From positions 1-15,123 of the forward strand of contig CADBNY010000138.1 in NCBI GenBank assembly GCA_902796215.1: 15,123 nt of DNA, given 5' to 3'. The DNA comes from an uncultured Erysipelotrichaceae bacterium. Lineage in GTDB: Bacteria; Bacillota_I; Bacilli_A; RF39; UBA660. The position numbers and the translations under genes are program-made. Below are positions 1-7,360 of this stretch, piece after piece (the first letter of the stretch is position 1; each line of letters opens with the position of its first letter). Below the pieces are notes generated by a model that worked only from the letters and a program-made list of their open reading frames with translations, did not search any database and was not told where the DNA came from.

Positions 1-53
1 AAAGTCCTTATATGTCAATAAAAAAACTTTGCACCTACTTTTAATTTTTATTA

Positions 54-529
54 TTATTTTCTTATTATTTTTAGTGTCTTATCCATTTTCTTCAAGCAAT
101 AATTATTTAGTTCAGCATCACTATAATTTAATAACTTTGATAATGCAATTAAATAAGATAATATTTTAAGTAGTTTTTCTTTTTCTAAATTCATTGTTAC
201 TGATGATGCAATTTTGTAAGTTTCAATAAATAGTTTAACCATATCTTTTTCTTCTATATCTTGTATTTTGATTTCATCAATATTTGCTAAATCACAAAAG
301 CATAGGGTTATCATTAAGCAATCTGCAAATTCTGGAATTGTTATATCAGGACTACTTTGTTTTTCATTTTTCAATATTTGAAACATTTTGTTTCATACGC
401 AAATTCGCTCAACTCGCATAACAATTCTAGTACTTATTTATTAAATATTTCTTCGCCTTCATAGTTATATTTTTCTCTAAAATATGCATTTATTATTTTT
501 TCTTTTTTATATATTCCGCTTAAATACAT
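54..529 (-). pseudogene. Dimeric (all-alpha) dUTPase, degraded by a nonsense codon and a 1-base deletion
   Basis: Reading the minus strand from ATG at 527-529, which follows a GGAAAG ribosome site, gives 31 codons ending in EEIFNK and then TAA (434-436). The frame continues as VLELLCELSEFAYETKCFKY and then hits TGA (371-373). One base later the next frame carries on as KNEKQSSPD, then EFADCL, to TAA at 54. Restoring one G to that TGA gives the KYWKNEK expected of the family, and AAA instead of TAA gives the Lys usual there. The ELSEFAYE and EFADCL segments match the metal-binding ExxE and ExxD helices of the dUTPase_2/MazG-like fold, which hydrolyses dUTP to dUMP. Repaired length would be about 158 residues, near the family's usual 160-180; the C-terminal substrate loop looks eroded. 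The 110-residue frame from 386 starts out of register and lacks the first metal-binding helix, so I do not treat it as an independent gene. Two lesions favour a true pseudogene over a sequencing error. Confidence 0.8.
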
Positions 530-560
530 AGTATATCTTTCCTTCAATTAATAATCATTC

Positions 561-610
561 ATTTGTTATGTGTTATAACATAATTTTTATTGTTTGTTTT
601 ATTTGTTATA
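561..610. repeat. Direct repeat pair flanking a 10-bp palindrome upstream of the dUTPase remnant
   Basis: ATTTGTTATG (561-570) and ATTTGTTATA (601-610) match at 9 of 10 bases and are spaced 40 bp start to start. Between them TGTTATAACA (571-580) is a perfect palindrome. They lie in the 88-bp gap between holA and the dUTPase remnant. On the minus strand the palindrome contains TATAAC, which could be a -10 element, but no convincing -35 is present. This could be an old operator and promoter, or chance in very AT-rich DNA. Confidence 0.3.
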
Positions 611-617
611 AAAAGAT

Positions 618-1550
618 TTAAATATTTAAAATAAACATCTCAATTAAGTGATTGGCATCTATGTCACTTGTTTTCAATTGTAAATCTATTTTGCTTAATT
701 CTTGCATAAGAAGTAGCAATTCTTCTTCGGAATAGAGATTTGTTAGTTCTTTTGTCTTTTTTATTCTAAACTCTTTTTCTTCTAGGGTATCTGCTATTTC
801 TTTATTATTCATTTTTCTTTTTTCTAGTAGTTTTACTTGATAAATAATTCTTATTTGACTGGCAAGTAAACCAATAATACCAAATGGTTCTATATTATAA
901 GAAATAAGTTCTCTATATTTTTTTAATGCATCTTTTTTGTCTTTATTTGCTAAACTTTTAGAAAATGCAAAAACTAAGTCTTTTGAATCTCCTAGTTTTT
1001 TAATTACTAGTTCTTTTATATCTTCTTTTGTAATTTCTTTTGTTTCTATTTTGTAGTTTTTTAGTTTTTCACATTCTTGAGATATTTTTGTAATATCATC
1101 TAGACAATATTCTTTTAAAAGGGAAATGGTACTAGAATCTATTTTATATCCTTTTAATGCTTCTTTTATATAACTTGTTGAATCTAAAAGAATTTGTTTA
1201 TAATTACAGAGCTTTTTTAAATTTTTTGTTACTTTACTAGTATTATTTAATTTCTTTGCTTCAATGATTAGTAAATTATCTGGATTTGAATTTTCTAAAT
1301 ATTTAAATAAGTGTTCATAGTCTTCTTTAAATTCATCATATTTTGTATTTTCAATATTTTGAATAATCACTACTTTTTTATTGCTTAGGAATCCATATGT
1401 ATCTAAATCTTCTAGAACTTGATCTAGTGTATTTTCTTCTAAATCATAAAAACTAATTGTTGCATCCTTGAAATTGTTTTCTTTTATAAGATTTTCCCTT
1501 TCCTTTTGAAGGGAAAGGAAATCTGTACATTCTAATAAATAATTATTCAT
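618..1550 (-). CDS. holA: DNA polymerase III subunit delta (clamp-loader delta)
   Basis: At 310 residues this is close to the usual 330-345 of HolA. Delta is the clamp-loader subunit that opens the beta sliding clamp during replication. The recognisable part is the C-terminal half: an LKNYK stretch near residue 165, then the family-typical run GLLASQIRIIYQVKLLEKR with an IADTLEEKEFRIKK continuation, and the closing SKIDLQLKTSDIDANHLIEMFIL helix. The N-terminal AAA-like half lacks a Walker A motif, as expected for delta. ATG at 1550 overlaps the alaS stop by 8 bases (ATGAATAA) and no Shine-Dalgarno precedes it, so translation probably depends on ribosomes finishing alaS. It is therefore the last intact gene of the T-box operon. 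No obvious terminator follows. Confidence 0.92.
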   Translation of the reverse strand: MNNYLLECTDFLSLQKERENLIKENNFKDATISFYDLEENTLDQVLEDLDTYGFLSNKKVVIIQNIENTKYDEFKEDYEHLFKYLENSNPDNLLIIEAKKLNNTSKVTKNLKKLCNYKQILLDSTSYIKEALKGYKIDSSTISLLKEYCLDDITKISQECEKLKNYKIETKEITKEDIKELVIKKLGDSKDLVFAFSKSLANKDKKDALKKYRELISYNIEPFGIIGLLASQIRIIYQVKLLEKRKMNNKEIADTLEEKEFRIKKTKELTNLYSEEELLLLMQELSKIDLQLKTSDIDANHLIEMFILNI

Positions 1551-4236
1551 GTTGTTTTATTACTTTCTTAATGTGAGAGATAATTTTATCTATATTTTCT
1601 GTTGTTTTTCCTCCACCTTGGGCAAATGTTTCGCTTCCTCCTCCATTTCCTTCTGAAGAGACTGCAGCATCTTTTACAATTAATCCGGCATGAACAAATG
1701 AATTACTTTTTGCAATAAAGTTAACACTATTATCATCTTTTTTATTAATAAAGAAAATAAAACCATTTTCCATTTCATTTATTATTGAATCAGCTATACT
1801 TTTTAATAGATTATTATCTTTATCATAAACTTCCATAATAAGAGTTTCTACTCCATTAATTGTTTTAATATTTTCTCTGTAAATATCTAAGTTTTGTAAG
1901 ACAGCTTTTTCTTTTATTTCATAGTATTTCTTTTCTAATACTTTTACTTCGTGATGAACATATTGAAGTTCATTTCTATTTAGCATGATATCTTTATAAG
2001 ATGTTGGTTTGTCATTATTAATATCAACATCAAATTCTAAGTTTATACCACTATTTTTAGCTTTGTCTAAGATTTCTCGTGCTTTTAATAGTAATTTTAT
2101 TTTTTCATCATTATATGGTTTTATTGTCTCATACATTGTAGGTTCTATTCTGTCTTTTGTTACGGCTTCAATTCTATAGATATTACTTCCTTTTGATTCA
2201 CAATTATAGATAGCCAAAGAACCAATTTCTTTCGTATTTGTTGCATGAGTTCCTCCACATAATTCGATAGACTTTCCTATTTTAACAACTCGTACTTTTT
2301 CTCCATACTTTTCACTAAATAAGGCCATTGCTCCCAATTTTTTAGCTTTATCTAATGGTAAAATTTCAGTAGAAACAATTAAGTTTTCTTTTATCATGTC
2401 ATTGGCAAACTTTTCTACTTCTAAAATATTTTCTTCTGTCATTTTACCAGAATATGTGAAGTCAAAACGTAGTCTTTCATTATCAACATAGCTTCCTGCT
2501 TGATGAATGTTTTTAGATACTACTTGTTGTAAGGAATATTGAATAATGTGAACACTAGAATGATTTGCTTCTATTCGTTTTCTTCTTTCTTTATCAATAA
2601 CTAATTCACAAGTATCCCCTACTTTAATTTTTCCATCTAATAAACGAACTTTATGAATATGTTGACCATTTGGAGCTTTAAAAACATCTACTACACGTGC
2701 TTTGAAATTATCTCCAATAATCATACCTGTATCGCTAACTTGTCCTCCACTTTCAGCATAGAAACAAGTGCGTTTAGTCGCAATATAGGTATCATGATCA
2801 ATTGATTCTACTTGTTTATCTTGAGAAAATATTGCTAATACACTACTACGTAGACGATAGATTCCATATACAAATTCACTTTCGTCTTTAAAATCTAATA
2901 ATACTTTCTTTTGGCTTGCCATAGAAGCAGTTGTTTTAGCATTTTTCTTAGCTAATTCTTTTTGTGCGTTCATATATTTATTAAATTCTTCACGAGATAC
3001 CTTGTATCCTAATTCGTCTAGGTATTCTTCAGTGAGTTCAAATGGAAAACCATATGTGTCATATAGTTTAAATGCTTCTTCTCCACTAATATATCCATCT
3101 TTTGATTGAGATACTAATTCTTTTAGTCTTTTTTCTCCAGCTTCTAATGTTTTTAAGAATAATTTTTCTTCTTCCATTACTTTTACTTCTACTTCTGCTC
3201 TTTTTTCTAAAAGATATGGATAAGCATCTTTCATTACATCTATAACATCTGAAACAATTTTATACATAAATGGGCATTCTAGACCGATTGCTTTTCCAAA
3301 ACGAACACTTCGTCTTAAAAGTCTTCGTAATACGTATCCTCTTCCAACGTTTTCGAAGCAAGCTCCATCTGATAATGCAAAAGTTATTGCTCGAATGTGA
3401 TCAGCTATAATTTTAAATTCTTTTTGACCTTTATAATCCATTGGTGAAAGTTCTTCTATATGTTTAATAATAGGCTTAAATAAATCCGTTTCAAAGTTGC
3501 TATCTACATTTTGGAAGATACAGCACCATCTTTCAAGACCAGCTCCAGTATCAATATTTTTACTTGGAAGTTCTTTATAATCTTTACGGTCTATGCCTTC
3601 TTTTGAATTGAATTGTGAGAAAACGTTATTCCAAATTTCAACAAATCTTTCTTGTTCTTCATCATTATGAAATTTTTCTAGGGCATCTCCGTCTGGATCA
3701 TACTTTTCACCACGATCAAAGAATATTTCTGAGTCTGGCCCACAAGGCCCTTCCCCTATTTCCCAGAAATTCCCTTCTAATGGGACAATATGTTCTTTTT
3801 GTAATCCTACTTCAAGCCATCTTTCTTTTGCTCTTTCGTCATCTGCATAAACTGTTACATATAACAGCTCTTTTGGAATATCAAAATATTCTTTTGATGT
3901 TAGCAATTCAAAGGCAAACTCTATTGCTTCATCTTTGAAGTAATCCCCAATACTGAAGTTTCCCATCATTTCAAAAAATGTTTGATGTCTTTTTGTGATT
4001 CCTACATTTTCAATATCATTGGTACGAATACATTTTTGAATATTAACAATTCTTCTACTATCTGGAACTTCGCTTCCATCAAAATATTTTTTTAAGGGAG
4101 CAACTCCTGCGTTAATCCATAATAAACTATCATCATTGATTGGAACTAATGGTGCACTGTCATAAATTTTGTGACCATTCTTGGTAAAAAAACGAAACCA
4201 CATATTTCGGATTTCGTCATGACTCATATATTTCAT
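1543..4236 (-). CDS. alaS: Alanyl-tRNA synthetase
   Basis: A full-length AlaRS of 897 residues (typical 870-890) that charges tRNA-Ala with alanine in the cytoplasm. Visible in order: the class II catalytic core with RTNDIENVG (71-79), FFEMMGNFSIGDYF (87-100) and the motif 3 run GRGYVLRRLLRRS (298-310); the editing domain with its metal ligands H559 and H563 (NHSSVHII) and C660 and H664 (CGGTH); and the C-terminal C-Ala glycine-rich segment GGGSETFAQGGGK. The ATG at 4236 is preferred over the in-frame ATG nine bases on, because GAGGTG stands 6 bases before it. That ribosome site is formed by the last codons of the upstream kinase gene, whose stop is 3 bases away. An alanine-type T-box leader upstream fits a synthetase controlled by uncharged tRNA-Ala. 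Nothing appears truncated. Confidence 0.98.
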   Translation of the reverse strand: MKYMSHDEIRNMWFRFFTKNGHKIYDSAPLVPINDDSLLWINAGVAPLKKYFDGSEVPDSRRIVNIQKCIRTNDIENVGITKRHQTFFEMMGNFSIGDYFKDEAIEFAFELLTSKEYFDIPKELLYVTVYADDERAKERWLEVGLQKEHIVPLEGNFWEIGEGPCGPDSEIFFDRGEKYDPDGDALEKFHNDEEQERFVEIWNNVFSQFNSKEGIDRKDYKELPSKNIDTGAGLERWCCIFQNVDSNFETDLFKPIIKHIEELSPMDYKGQKEFKIIADHIRAITFALSDGACFENVGRGYVLRRLLRRSVRFGKAIGLECPFMYKIVSDVIDVMKDAYPYLLEKRAEVEVKVMEEEKLFLKTLEAGEKRLKELVSQSKDGYISGEEAFKLYDTYGFPFELTEEYLDELGYKVSREEFNKYMNAQKELAKKNAKTTASMASQKKVLLDFKDESEFVYGIYRLRSSVLAIFSQDKQVESIDHDTYIATKRTCFYAESGGQVSDTGMIIGDNFKARVVDVFKAPNGQHIHKVRLLDGKIKVGDTCELVIDKERRKRIEANHSSVHIIQYSLQQVVSKNIHQAGSYVDNERLRFDFTYSGKMTEENILEVEKFANDMIKENLIVSTEILPLDKAKKLGAMALFSEKYGEKVRVVKIGKSIELCGGTHATNTKEIGSLAIYNCESKGSNIYRIEAVTKDRIEPTMYETIKPYNDEKIKLLLKAREILDKAKNSGINLEFDVDINNDKPTSYKDIMLNRNELQYVHHEVKVLEKKYYEIKEKAVLQNLDIYRENIKTINGVETLIMEVYDKDNNLLKSIADSIINEMENGFIFFINKKDDNSVNFIAKSNSFVHAGLIVKDAAVSSEGNGGGSETFAQGGGKTTENIDKIISHIKKVIKQHE

Positions 4237-4239
4237 AAA

Positions 4240-4785
4240 CTACACCTCTTCTAATATTTGTTTTAATTGATTGATTGAATTGTCTACGGTTCCATTATTC
4301 AATATATAATAATCGGCATATGCAATTGGGCCGCCTTTATAGAGATTTTCGATTTCTGATATATCTCGGTATTGAATTGCTTCTAAATCAAATGGTCTTT
4401 CTGGTCGATTGGCAACTCTTTCGTAACGTAATTTTTTATCTGTAACGACACAGATTAGTTTTAAAGTAGGAAACTTTTCTATTAAGTATTTATATTCATA
4501 CCAGGAATATAAACCATCTATGACAACATTTCCCTTTTCTAATTCTTTTTTTATGTCTTTTTCCATGAATTTTGCATAGCATTCTGGACCATGTTCTTTT
4601 CTTAATTTTTCGCGGAATTCTTTTTCTGATTTTCCATCTTTTGTTCTTTCTACTCCTGCTTCTTCCATTAATTTGTAGGTAATTCCCCCCATGTATAATT
4701 TTTTCCAATTGGAATTTTCTAAATATTCTGTGATAACACTTTTTCCAGTACCACTCATTCCTACAACAGCAATTAATTTATTCAT
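4240..4785 (-). CDS. P-loop kinase, dephospho-CoA-kinase-like (UPF0200-like)
   Basis: 181 residues. A Walker A motif GMSGTGKS lies at residues 9-16, a Walker B-like strand VVIDG at 87-91, and an Arg-rich lid region RYERVANRPERPF near 125-137, followed by GGPIAYADYYILNNG near the end. The layout is that of small nucleotide/coenzyme kinases. The GPECYAK segment and the ADYYILNNG ending recall the UPF0200 group and dephospho-CoA kinases more than classical bacterial CoaE, so the phosphate acceptor is not assignable here. ATG at 4785 has GGAGG six bases upstream, contained in the terminal Gly-Gly codons of the preceding kinase gene, and the stop TAG is 3 bases before alaS. This is strong evidence of one operon. 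Confidence is high for a P-loop kinase, low for the exact substrate. Confidence 0.75.
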   Translation of the reverse strand: MNKLIAVVGMSGTGKSVITEYLENSNWKKLYMGGITYKLMEEAGVERTKDGKSEKEFREKLRKEHGPECYAKFMEKDIKKELEKGNVVIDGLYSWYEYKYLIEKFPTLKLICVVTDKKLRYERVANRPERPFDLEAIQYRDISEIENLYKGGPIAYADYYILNNGTVDNSINQLKQILEEV

Positions 4786-4787
4786 AA

Positions 4788-5339
4788 TTAACCTCCATAA
4801 TTTTCTTCATTTCTTACTACTTCTAGTGCTGCGTTTTTTAAATCAGCTAAGGATCTATTTTCAATAACGTAATCAAACTTATCATAATGAATTATCTCTT
4901 TTTCTGTGATATGGTTAGCTTCTTCTTGGGTTAACTCAGCATCGTAATTTTTTCTTTCTAATTTGATTGTTACAACATTTTCATTGCTATATTTGTTTTT
5001 TATTCCTTCAAATTCTCGAATTAATCTGGCATCTACAATAATAAATGTATCAAAAAAATTGGAAAGAATTTCAATATCCTCATAAAGTCTTCTTAAAAGA
5101 AAATCTTTTTTTCCCATTTTTTCAGAAATAATTTCAATTCCCATTTTTTGCAAAAATTCCCTTGGCTTTTTATCTTCACGTCCATCCCAATCGAAATAGT
5201 TTCTAGCAAATTCATAAAGTGGTTCAGTAATATGCATTACACATGGTTTATATCCATAATCTTTTAATTCTTCTCTTAGATATTCACCAAATGTATTTTT
5301 ACCTGTTTTTGCTAATCCCCCGATTACAAATACTTTCAT
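4788..5339 (-). CDS. P-loop NTPase, deoxynucleoside-monophosphate-kinase-like
   Basis: 183 residues, first gene after the T-box leader. GGLAKTGKN at residues 7-15 is a Walker A motif with Asn in place of the usual Ser/Thr after Lys. KKPREFLQKMGIEIISEK and DARLIREFEGIK resemble the acceptor and DxR(F) regions of phage-type deoxynucleoside monophosphate kinases. A C-terminal EANHITEKE stretch with YDKFDYVIENR is also typical of that group. I infer phosphorylation of a nucleotide, but the substrate is unproved. ATG at 5339 has an excellent GAGGAGGA site 5 bases upstream. Its last codons supply the ribosome site of the next kinase, and the two genes are 2 bases apart. Placing two kinases between a T-box and alaS is unusual and implies control by alanine tRNA charging. 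Confidence 0.7.
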   Translation of the reverse strand: MKVFVIGGLAKTGKNTFGEYLREELKDYGYKPCVMHITEPLYEFARNYFDWDGREDKKPREFLQKMGIEIISEKMGKKDFLLRRLYEDIEILSNFFDTFIIVDARLIREFEGIKNKYSNENVVTIKLERKNYDAELTQEEANHITEKEIIHYDKFDYVIENRSLADLKNAALEVVRNEENYGG

Positions 5340-5357
5340 ATAAATCCTCCTCTATAG

Positions 5358-5399
5358 AAAAAGATGATACCTAAGGAGTGCAAAAAGCACGGTACCATC
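5358..5399 (-). terminator. T-box leader attenuator (terminator conformation)
   Basis: On the minus strand GATGGTACC (5391-5399) can pair over 9 bp, including one G-U, with GGTATCATC (5363-5371), followed at once by five T (5358-5362). This is a rho-independent terminator whose 5' arm contains the T-box bulge, so it is mutually exclusive with the antiterminator formed by AAGGA/TCCTT plus GTGC/GCAC (5373-5402). Binding of uncharged tRNA should favour the antiterminator and let transcription enter the kinase-alaS-holA operon. Confidence 0.9.
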
Positions 5400-5546
5400 C
5401 TTTTATAACTTACTTTGAATAACGGTCTCCCGATTAAACTCCTTGAGCAGCTTCCTAAAAGTATTATCATTCTTTTCACCCACCAGAATGTCTCTAAAAT
5501 AAGTTCTTTCAGTACTCATCTCAAATCAACATTTATTAATTTATAC
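5358..5546 (-). promoter_or_regulatory. T-box leader, alanine type (candidate specifier GCU)
   Basis: A transcribed leader of roughly 190-200 nt upstream of the two-kinase, alaS, holA operon. The T-box core AAAAGGATGGTACCGTGC lies at 5387-5404. It folds as the classic antiterminator: lower stem AAGGA/TCCTT, 7-nt bulge TGGTACC (5391-5397), upper stem GTGC/GCAC closing a TTTTT loop. TGGT in the bulge can pair with the ACCA end of a tRNA with discriminator A, as in tRNA-Ala. Upstream, Stem I shows an AGAGA element and a CATTC/GAATG distal stem. The specifier region GGAAGCTGCTC offers GCT (5449-5451) followed by a purine, as an Ala codon. A CGG-GAGA-CCG hairpin lies between Stem I and the T-box. 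The 5' boundary is set from the promoter at 5553-5581 and is approximate. The alanine assignment rests on the specifier, the discriminator match and the alaS gene. Confidence 0.92.
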
Positions 5547-5552
5547 TTCTTT

Positions 5553-5581
5553 ATTTTAACAAATATTGATAATTTATTCAA
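5553..5581 (-). promoter_or_regulatory. Sigma A-type promoter of the T-box operon
   Basis: TTGAAT (5576-5581) and TAAAAT (5553-5558) are separated by exactly 17 bp. TG lies one base before the -10, which makes an extended -10. Transcription would start near 5546, just before the T-box Stem I. It lies immediately beyond the permease gene's stop codon, with no terminator visible between, so some read-through from the permease is possible. Confidence 0.65.
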
Positions 5582-5598
5582 TCCTAAATTTTTATTTT

Positions 5599-6795
5599 TT
5601 ATAGAACTTTTTCTTCCACTGGTTCTATTTTTATATTATCTTTTTTTTCTTTTAAAAAATCAATAATCTTTGTTTGCTCTGCAATAAATACCAGTATTAC
5701 TTTTAGACAAGCAATACATGGGGTTGCGATAACTAGTCCAAAGATTCCAAAGAAATGTTCAAAAATTAGTAATCCTACGATAATTGTAACAGGATGTAAT
5801 TTTAATGTATGTCCCATAATTAGTGGTTGATAAAAATTGTTTTCTAATAATTGAACGACTAAAATGGAAATAATAACACAAATTCCTGTTATCGGTGAAA
5901 TTGTAAATCCAACAATTACAGCAGGAATTCCTCCAATATATGGCCCAAAATATGGAATAATATCGGTTACAGCACAGAACATTGCAAAAAGAATTGGTGC
6001 TTCCATGCCGGCAAGTGTTAAGCCAATACTTTGGGTTATAAAAACTAGTAACATTACCATTAAGACACCTTGTACATAATTTCTTAATGATGTATTAATT
6101 CGATGAATTAATTCTTGATATCCTTCTTTCCAAGCTACGGGAATTAATCTATAAATTGCAATATTAACTTTTTCAAAATCATATAATAAGTAAAATCCTA
6201 TCATTAATCCTAAGACAAAGTTTAATCCTTTACTTATGATACTCTTTCCAAAAGCAAATAAGTATCTCGGCATATCCGAACCAACATGTATTCCATAATC
6301 TGTAATTATTGATGTTAATTCTTTTTTTATTCCTTCAACATCTATTATATGGTTAGTATCAATTTTTTGAATTATGTTTAGTATAAAATTACTAACACTT
6401 TCAAAAATGCTTGGAGCTGCAATTAGAAAATCTTTTAATTGGGAAACTAGTGCTGGTATTAATAGATATGATATTAGGAGTAAACCTCCAATGATTACAA
6501 GATATACTAAGAGACAGCTGATTAGTCGTGGTATTTTCTTATCTTGCATTCGTAATACTAATGGTTCAAAAAACCATGCTATTAAAAATCCAATGAAAAC
6601 CGGTGAAATGACAACGATGAAATCCTTAATATATGTTAAAATGTTCCATTCTTTTATTAAATATGTTCCCAAAAGAATTAAACACATAATGGCCATAAAA
6701 TAACCAATATTCATTAATTTTTTTCCTATTACTAAAATGTGGTTTAAACTTCCTATGTCTATTTCTTTATTTTTTTCCTTTAATTTGTGAAACAT
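5599..6795 (-). CDS. AI-2E family transporter (PerM/UPF0118-type permease)
   Basis: 398 residues with about seven or eight hydrophobic segments: two or three near residues 30-75, then clusters near 85-115, 195-215, 240-270 and 300-375. This is the AI-2E/UPF0118 layout, with the long soluble stretch after the third helix (about 115-190). Family-typical segments are IPVAWKEGYQELIHRINTSL before the fifth helix, ITDIIPYFGPYIGGIPA-like VTDIIPYFGPYIGGIP near 279-294 and LLENNFYQPLIMGHTLKLHP near 318-337. Members export small molecules or act as cation antiporters; the substrate here cannot be told. The ATG has AAAGGAG upstream, but with a long 13-base spacing. It starts 36 bases after the Nudix gene stop, so the two may be cotranscribed. 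Confidence 0.85.
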   Translation of the reverse strand: MFHKLKEKNKEIDIGSLNHILVIGKKLMNIGYFMAIMCLILLGTYLIKEWNILTYIKDFIVVISPVFIGFLIAWFFEPLVLRMQDKKIPRLISCLLVYLVIIGGLLLISYLLIPALVSQLKDFLIAAPSIFESVSNFILNIIQKIDTNHIIDVEGIKKELTSIITDYGIHVGSDMPRYLFAFGKSIISKGLNFVLGLMIGFYLLYDFEKVNIAIYRLIPVAWKEGYQELIHRINTSLRNYVQGVLMVMLLVFITQSIGLTLAGMEAPILFAMFCAVTDIIPYFGPYIGGIPAVIVGFTISPITGICVIISILVVQLLENNFYQPLIMGHTLKLHPVTIIVGLLIFEHFFGIFGLVIATPCIACLKVILVFIAEQTKIIDFLKEKKDNIKIEPVEEKVL

Positions 6796-6831
6796 TTTGT
6801 TCTGTCAACTCCTTTAGATATATATTTTTTT

Positions 6832-7224
6832 TTACATTAATCCTCTTCTTATTAATTCTGGTATAACGTGGTCTCCTAATATACTCCCAACTTTTATGCC
6901 TTCTTTACTATAATTTTTATCTATCCAAATAGCTTCTTTGATTTCATTATTACATTTTATTTCACCTTCTATTTGAGCAATATAAGTTTGGACGTGTATT
7001 GGTTTATTTGAAAAAACAGCAATGTCATCATATCCTCCTAAAAATTCTGCATTTACTAATTTTACTGTTAACTCTTCAAACAATTCTCTTTTTAGTGTTT
7101 CAAAATCATTTTCTCCGTGTTTTCTTTTGCCTCCTGGAATTATACATTCTTCTCTGTTATTCTTTTTTCTTTGAACTAATATTTTTTTATCTTTTAATAT
7201 TACTCCACCGACTTTATCAATCAT
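6832..7224 (-). CDS. Nudix hydrolase
   Basis: 130 residues, the size of a single Nudix domain. The Nudix box is readable as GKRKHGENDFETLKRELFEEL near residues 33-53: G, five residues, E, seven residues, REL, one residue, EE. The final Gly of the signature is replaced by Thr (EELTV), a tolerated deviation. These enzymes cleave nucleoside diphosphates linked to another moiety with divalent metal bound by the REFFEE glutamates; the substrate cannot be told here. ATG at 7224 has GAGGTGA about 7 bases upstream. It is divergent from the yigZ-like gene across a 136-bp gap that should hold both promoters, and precedes the AI-2E permease by 36 bases. Confidence 0.85.
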   Translation of the reverse strand: MIDKVGGVILKDKKILVQRKKNNREECIIPGGKRKHGENDFETLKRELFEELTVKLVNAEFLGGYDDIAVFSNKPIHVQTYIAQIEGEIKCNNEIKEAIWIDKNYSKEGIKVGSILGDHVIPELIRRGLM

Positions 7225-7278
7225 ATTTTTTCACCTCAGTCATGGACAATATGTTTTATGATTTTATTGTACCAAAAT

Positions 7279-7307
7279 TTTATAAAAAATGCTCTAGTTT
7301 TTGAAAA
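7279..7307 (-). promoter_or_regulatory. Candidate promoter for Nudix-permease unit
   Basis: TTTTCA (7302-7307) and TATAAA (7279-7284) are 17 bp apart on the minus strand. The -35 matches only 4 of 6 bases. An alternative is the extended -10 TGGTACAAT nearer the gene. AT-rich sequence makes either assignment weak. Confidence 0.35.
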
Positions 7308-7338
7308 TATTTTTATTTTTTTAAATGTGAAAGTACGC

Positions 7339-7344
7339 TATAAT
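7339..7344 (+). promoter_or_regulatory. -10 element of the yigZ-like gene
   Basis: A perfect TATAAT at 7339-7344 lies 16 bases before the start codon, with no good -35 (only a T run at the expected place). Transcription would begin about 7351, giving a leader of roughly 10 bases that holds only the GGTGG ribosome site. Confidence 0.5.
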
Positions 7345-7360
7345 AGTTCTAGGTGGGAAT

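Noticed and set aside
1..53. TTGACA (13-18, minus strand), a consensus -35 pointing off the left edge
   Set aside because: Its -10 would lie outside the window, so it cannot be confirmed; no hairpin or gene is readable here.
371..373. TGA at a conserved Trp position in the dUTPase remnant, suggesting TGA means Trp
   Set aside because: The downstream sequence is in a different frame, so a one-base deletion explains it better; all other genes use TGG and a TAA also interrupts the frame.
5415..5666. Rightward open frame across the T-box region
   Set aside because: No ribosome site; it overlaps a well-supported leader, a promoter and the end of the permease gene on the other strand.
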